In this document: positions 13,954 through 16,123 of the stretch, piece after piece
Layout of the letters: the number at the start of each line of letters is the position of its first letter
How positions within the stretch are numbered: the stretch's first letter is position 1
NCBI GenBank assembly: GCA_023412745.1
Contig: JAEZBZ010000331.1
Coordinates: 1 to 16,123, forward strand
Source: Pseudomonadota bacterium
GTDB lineage: Bacteria; Pseudomonadota; Alphaproteobacteria; Rhizobiales; Hyphomicrobiaceae
Length of the DNA: 16,123 bases
Reading direction: 5' to 3'
Program-made: the position numbers and the translations under genes
The notes under the pieces: model-generated
Databases searched by the model: none
Seen by the model: only the letters and a program-made list of their open reading frames with translations
Told to the model about the DNA's origin: nothing

Positions 13954-14993
13954 AGGACGGAATAGATCCGGCAGATGCCATCCATTTGCCATTTCCGGAG
14001 CCGCCGGCTCTCGGCGAAGTCGTGCGCATCGCCGACGGTCTGTTGTGGGCGCGGATGGCGCTTCCGGTGCGGCTCAACCACGTTAACGTGTGGCTTCTGG
14101 ACGATGGCGACGGCTGGACGGCGGTCGATTGCGGCCTGGACTCTGCCGATACGCGGGCGGCTTGGGAGCAACTGGCCGCCGGGCCGCTTCAGGGGCGTCC
14201 GCTGCGGCGACTAGTGGCGACGCACGGCCATGTCGATCACGTCGGTCTTGCCGGTTGGTTCGCACAGCGTTTCCACGTGCCGTTCCATGCCACGCGGACG
14301 GCGTGGCTGTGGGCGCGCGTGACGGCGGCCGCGCGGCACGGTTCGGTCAGCGAGGACGCGCTTCGTCATCTGCGCGCGCAGGGCTGCGACGCCAAGGATA
14401 TCGACGACTATGCCAACAACCGCGGTCCGCTGCATGACACATTCGGTGATCCGCCGCGGGCGCATATCCGCCTGAAGGATGGTGACGGCCTGCGGATGGG
14501 TGGGCGCGACTGGTCGGTCATCACGGCCGATGGCCACGCCGATGAGCACGCTTCATTTGCCAGCCCGGACAGCCAGATCCTGATTGCCGGCGACCAGATC
14601 CTGCAGCGGATTTCGCCAGTCGTTGGCGTGTTCTCGGGAGAGCCGCTGGCCGACCCGCTGACGGACTATGTGACCTCCCTCGAACGGTTCAAGACGCTAC
14701 CTGAGACCACATTGGTGTTGCCGTCGCATGGATTGCCGTTTGTCGGGCTGTTGCCGCGCATAGCGCAACTCCAGCACCACCATGAGCAGCGGCTGGATAT
14801 CGCGTTGAAGGCGATGGATCGGCCGATCACGGGGACGGAATGTGCGCGCGTGATGTTCGCCCGCGCCGTATCCGAAGGGCAGTGGTATCTGGCGCTGGGC
14901 GAGACGCTGGCGCATCTGCACCGGTTGGTGACGCTCGGTCTGGCGGAACGGCAGGTCGGCAGCGACGGCGTCATCCGCTTCGCGCGCAAGTAA
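13950..14993 (+). CDS. Metallo-beta-lactamase-fold hydrolase with C-terminal winged-helix-like domain
   Basis: 347-residue cytoplasmic protein. The MBL core has the binuclear metal motif THGHVDH (H92, H94, D96, H97), then GHADEH (H196), GDQ (D215) and PSHGLPF (H260), so all expected metal ligands are present. Residues about 285-347 form an extra helical tail resembling the winged-helix domain found after the lactamase fold in LACTB2-like hydrolases, which act on thioesters, lactones or RNA. The substrate is not evident. ATG 13950 is the first start after an in-frame TAG at 13938, so the start is firm, yet only a distant AGGGAT (over 10 bases away) precedes it; translation may be coupled to the short frame before it. 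It follows the HpsN-like gene by 194 bases and may share its transcript. Confidence 0.9.
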   Translation: MKDGIDPADAIHLPFPEPPALGEVVRIADGLLWARMALPVRLNHVNVWLLDDGDGWTAVDCGLDSADTRAAWEQLAAGPLQGRPLRRLVATHGHVDHVGLAGWFAQRFHVPFHATRTAWLWARVTAAARHGSVSEDALRHLRAQGCDAKDIDDYANNRGPLHDTFGDPPRAHIRLKDGDGLRMGGRDWSVITADGHADEHASFASPDSQILIAGDQILQRISPVVGVFSGEPLADPLTDYVTSLERFKTLPETTLVLPSHGLPFVGLLPRIAQLQHHHEQRLDIALKAMDRPITGTECARVMFARAVSEGQWYLALGETLAHLHRLVTLGLAERQVGSDGVIRFARK

Positions 14994-15018
14994 ACGGCGT
15001 CCGGCGCACGCGACCGCG

Positions 15019-15534
15019 TCAGTGGATGTTGATCGACAGTCCGAACGCTGCGGCGAGCAGGCCCGCCAGGATGCCCGCCGCCGGAGGCACGAACCACGAC
15101 GCGGCCATGCGCAGGCCGACGAATGGCCAGCCCATGATCGGGCTTTCAAACGAAATGATGCGGTGGAAGGCGTACACCGACCAGCCGGTGATCAACGCAA
15201 TGACCTGTGGGCCGCCCGCACCTTGATGCGCGAACAGGATCGCGATCGGGAAAGAGACGATCGGCCCGCCGGGCAGAAATCCCCCGAAGATGGACGCGGC
15301 GACAATGCCGAGCAGCCCGGTTTCAGGCCCCAGGACGGCGGCCAGCGCCTGTTCCGGCACCAGTTCCGCGATGCAGGCGGCCGCCATCAGCGCAAACGGC
15401 AGCCGCACGATGATGCGCACGAATTCCTGTTGCGTGAAGCTGGTGGCGCGGCGGACATTGGCCGGATTTCGCCGCCAGGCGTAAATTGCGACGGGAATCG
15501 TAGCCGCAAGCAGCAGGAGAAGGGACAGCGTCAC
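15019..15534 (-). CDS. Half-size permease-like membrane protein, second of a paralogous pair
   Basis: 171 residues, mostly hydrophobic, about four to five membrane segments, no soluble domain. The central motif FGGFLPGGPIVSFPIAIL (83-100), followed by GWSVYAFHR (117-125) and E130, matches the neighbour's ATPGGPFAAFPIV, AWSVLGLHR and E132 almost position for position. The style recalls the YraQ/DUF318 permeases (PF03773, including the organoarsenical exporter ArsP), normally one chain of about 300-350 residues; this assignment is tentative. The start is GTG 15534 in a GTGA overlap with the stop of the upstream gene, with AGGA about 11 bases before, which points to translational coupling and equal dosage. 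Its stop lies 25 bases from that of the convergent MBL gene. Confidence 0.75.
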   Translation of the reverse strand: MTLSLLLLLAATIPVAIYAWRRNPANVRRATSFTQQEFVRIIVRLPFALMAAACIAELVPEQALAAVLGPETGLLGIVAASIFGGFLPGGPIVSFPIAILFAHQGAGGPQVIALITGWSVYAFHRIISFESPIMGWPFVGLRMAASWFVPPAAGILAGLLAAAFGLSINIH

Positions 15535-16082
15535 GGCGAACGGTTTCCTTTCGTGCTGCCCTCGCGGCCGATCGGAATGTCAGGCAACCGGTTCACCAGT
15601 ATGCGCGCGACAAGGCCCGCGACGACCGGCAGTGGCAGGCTGGCCAGCATACGCGCGATGACGAAATCGGACCCCAACAGCGGTAGTTCCCAAATCACCA
15701 AGCGGTGCAGGCCAAGCACCGACCACGCCGTCAGGTAGGCGATAACGGCGCCGATATCGGCACCGGCCAGCGACAGCGCGTAAACGATCGGGAACGCCGC
15801 GAATGGGCCACCGGGCGTTGCCGCGCCCAGCAGCGTCGCGATGATGAGCCCACGGACGCCGGACTGCGTGCCCAGAATGGGTGCAATGCGCTGCGGGTCC
15901 GTGATTTCCTTGACCAAGCCGCCGAGAAACAGACCTACCAGGATCATCGGCGCGACCGTCAGCAGCAGGCTCGTCGCCTTTTCTCCGGCGGCTAGCAAGG
16001 CAGGGAAGCCTTTGACCCAAACCAATGCACTCGCCGACACCAGTGCAAGCACGACGAAAAACCACGCGGCGCCATCCATCAT
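15531..16082 (-). CDS. Half-size permease-like membrane protein, first of a paralogous pair (start near window edge)
   Basis: 183 residues, about five hydrophobic segments, ending in a polar cytoplasmic-looking tail (about 166-183). It carries TPGGP (89-93), AWSVLGLHR (119-127) and E132, shared with its downstream partner; KEITDPQRIAPILG (58-71) also recalls the loop of YraQ/DUF318 permeases. The two proteins together would make one full-size transporter, probably as a heterodimer (inference). Start chosen at ATG 16082 (a second ATG follows at 16079), but there is no ribosome binding site I can see and the frame stays open to base 16123, so the true start may lie outside the window. Substrate unknown. 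Confidence 0.72.
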   Translation of the reverse strand: MMDGAAWFFVVLALVSASALVWVKGFPALLAAGEKATSLLLTVAPMILVGLFLGGLVKEITDPQRIAPILGTQSGVRGLIIATLLGAATPGGPFAAFPIVYALSLAGADIGAVIAYLTAWSVLGLHRLVIWELPLLGSDFVIARMLASLPLPVVAGLVARILVNRLPDIPIGREGSTKGNRSP

Positions 16083-16123
16083 CGGACGCGGCGATGGAAC
16101 GTCGACGGCTTTCCGGGAGCCTG

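Overview
The window reads as chromosomal DNA from an alphaproteobacterium, most likely of the order Hyphomicrobiales and near the Bradyrhizobium/Rhodopseudomonas group. The basis is the GC-rich coding, an HWE-type histidine kinase, a short H-NS/HvrA-like protein, a YbaL-like antiporter and the general style of the proteins. Genus is an inference from recalled families. I see no tRNA, rRNA, CRISPR array, complete insertion sequence or phage module.

Layout, left to right. Bases 1-323 hold no complete gene, only two weak coding-like stretches. An ABC-F translation factor (324-1946, minus) is followed by 555 bases without a recognisable gene. Then come an orphan membrane-bound HWE histidine kinase (2502-4268, plus, TTG start) and a convergent YbaL/Kef-type cation:proton antiporter (4254-5972, minus), whose 3' ends overlap by 15 bases. 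An H-NS-family nucleoid protein (6338-6661, minus) has a strong ribosome binding site, a clean intrinsic terminator and an AT-rich upstream region. Next are an AMP-forming acyl-CoA synthetase (7074-8585, minus) and a large AsmA-family membrane protein (8731-11004, minus). The AsmA gene carries its stop codon inside the loop of a terminator-like hairpin.

Divergent from AsmA runs a plus-strand cluster: an AbrB-family membrane protein (11238-12362), a HisD-superfamily dehydrogenase closest to sulfopropanediol 3-dehydrogenase HpsN (about 12424-13755), and a metallo-beta-lactamase-fold hydrolase with a C-terminal winged-helix-like tail (13950-14993). A perfect 17-bp palindrome with an extra half-site lies between the last two, just before a possible 31-codon reading frame whose stop overlaps the hydrolase start. 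Convergent to this cluster, two overlapping minus-strand genes (15531-16082 and 15019-15534) encode paralogous half-size membrane proteins that look like a split permease. The first may begin beyond the right edge.

Most of the window is ordinary housekeeping and accessory content. The parts that could hide something undescribed are the AbrB / HpsN-like / MBL cluster with its palindrome and the paired half-permeases. No substrate can be assigned to either from sequence alone.
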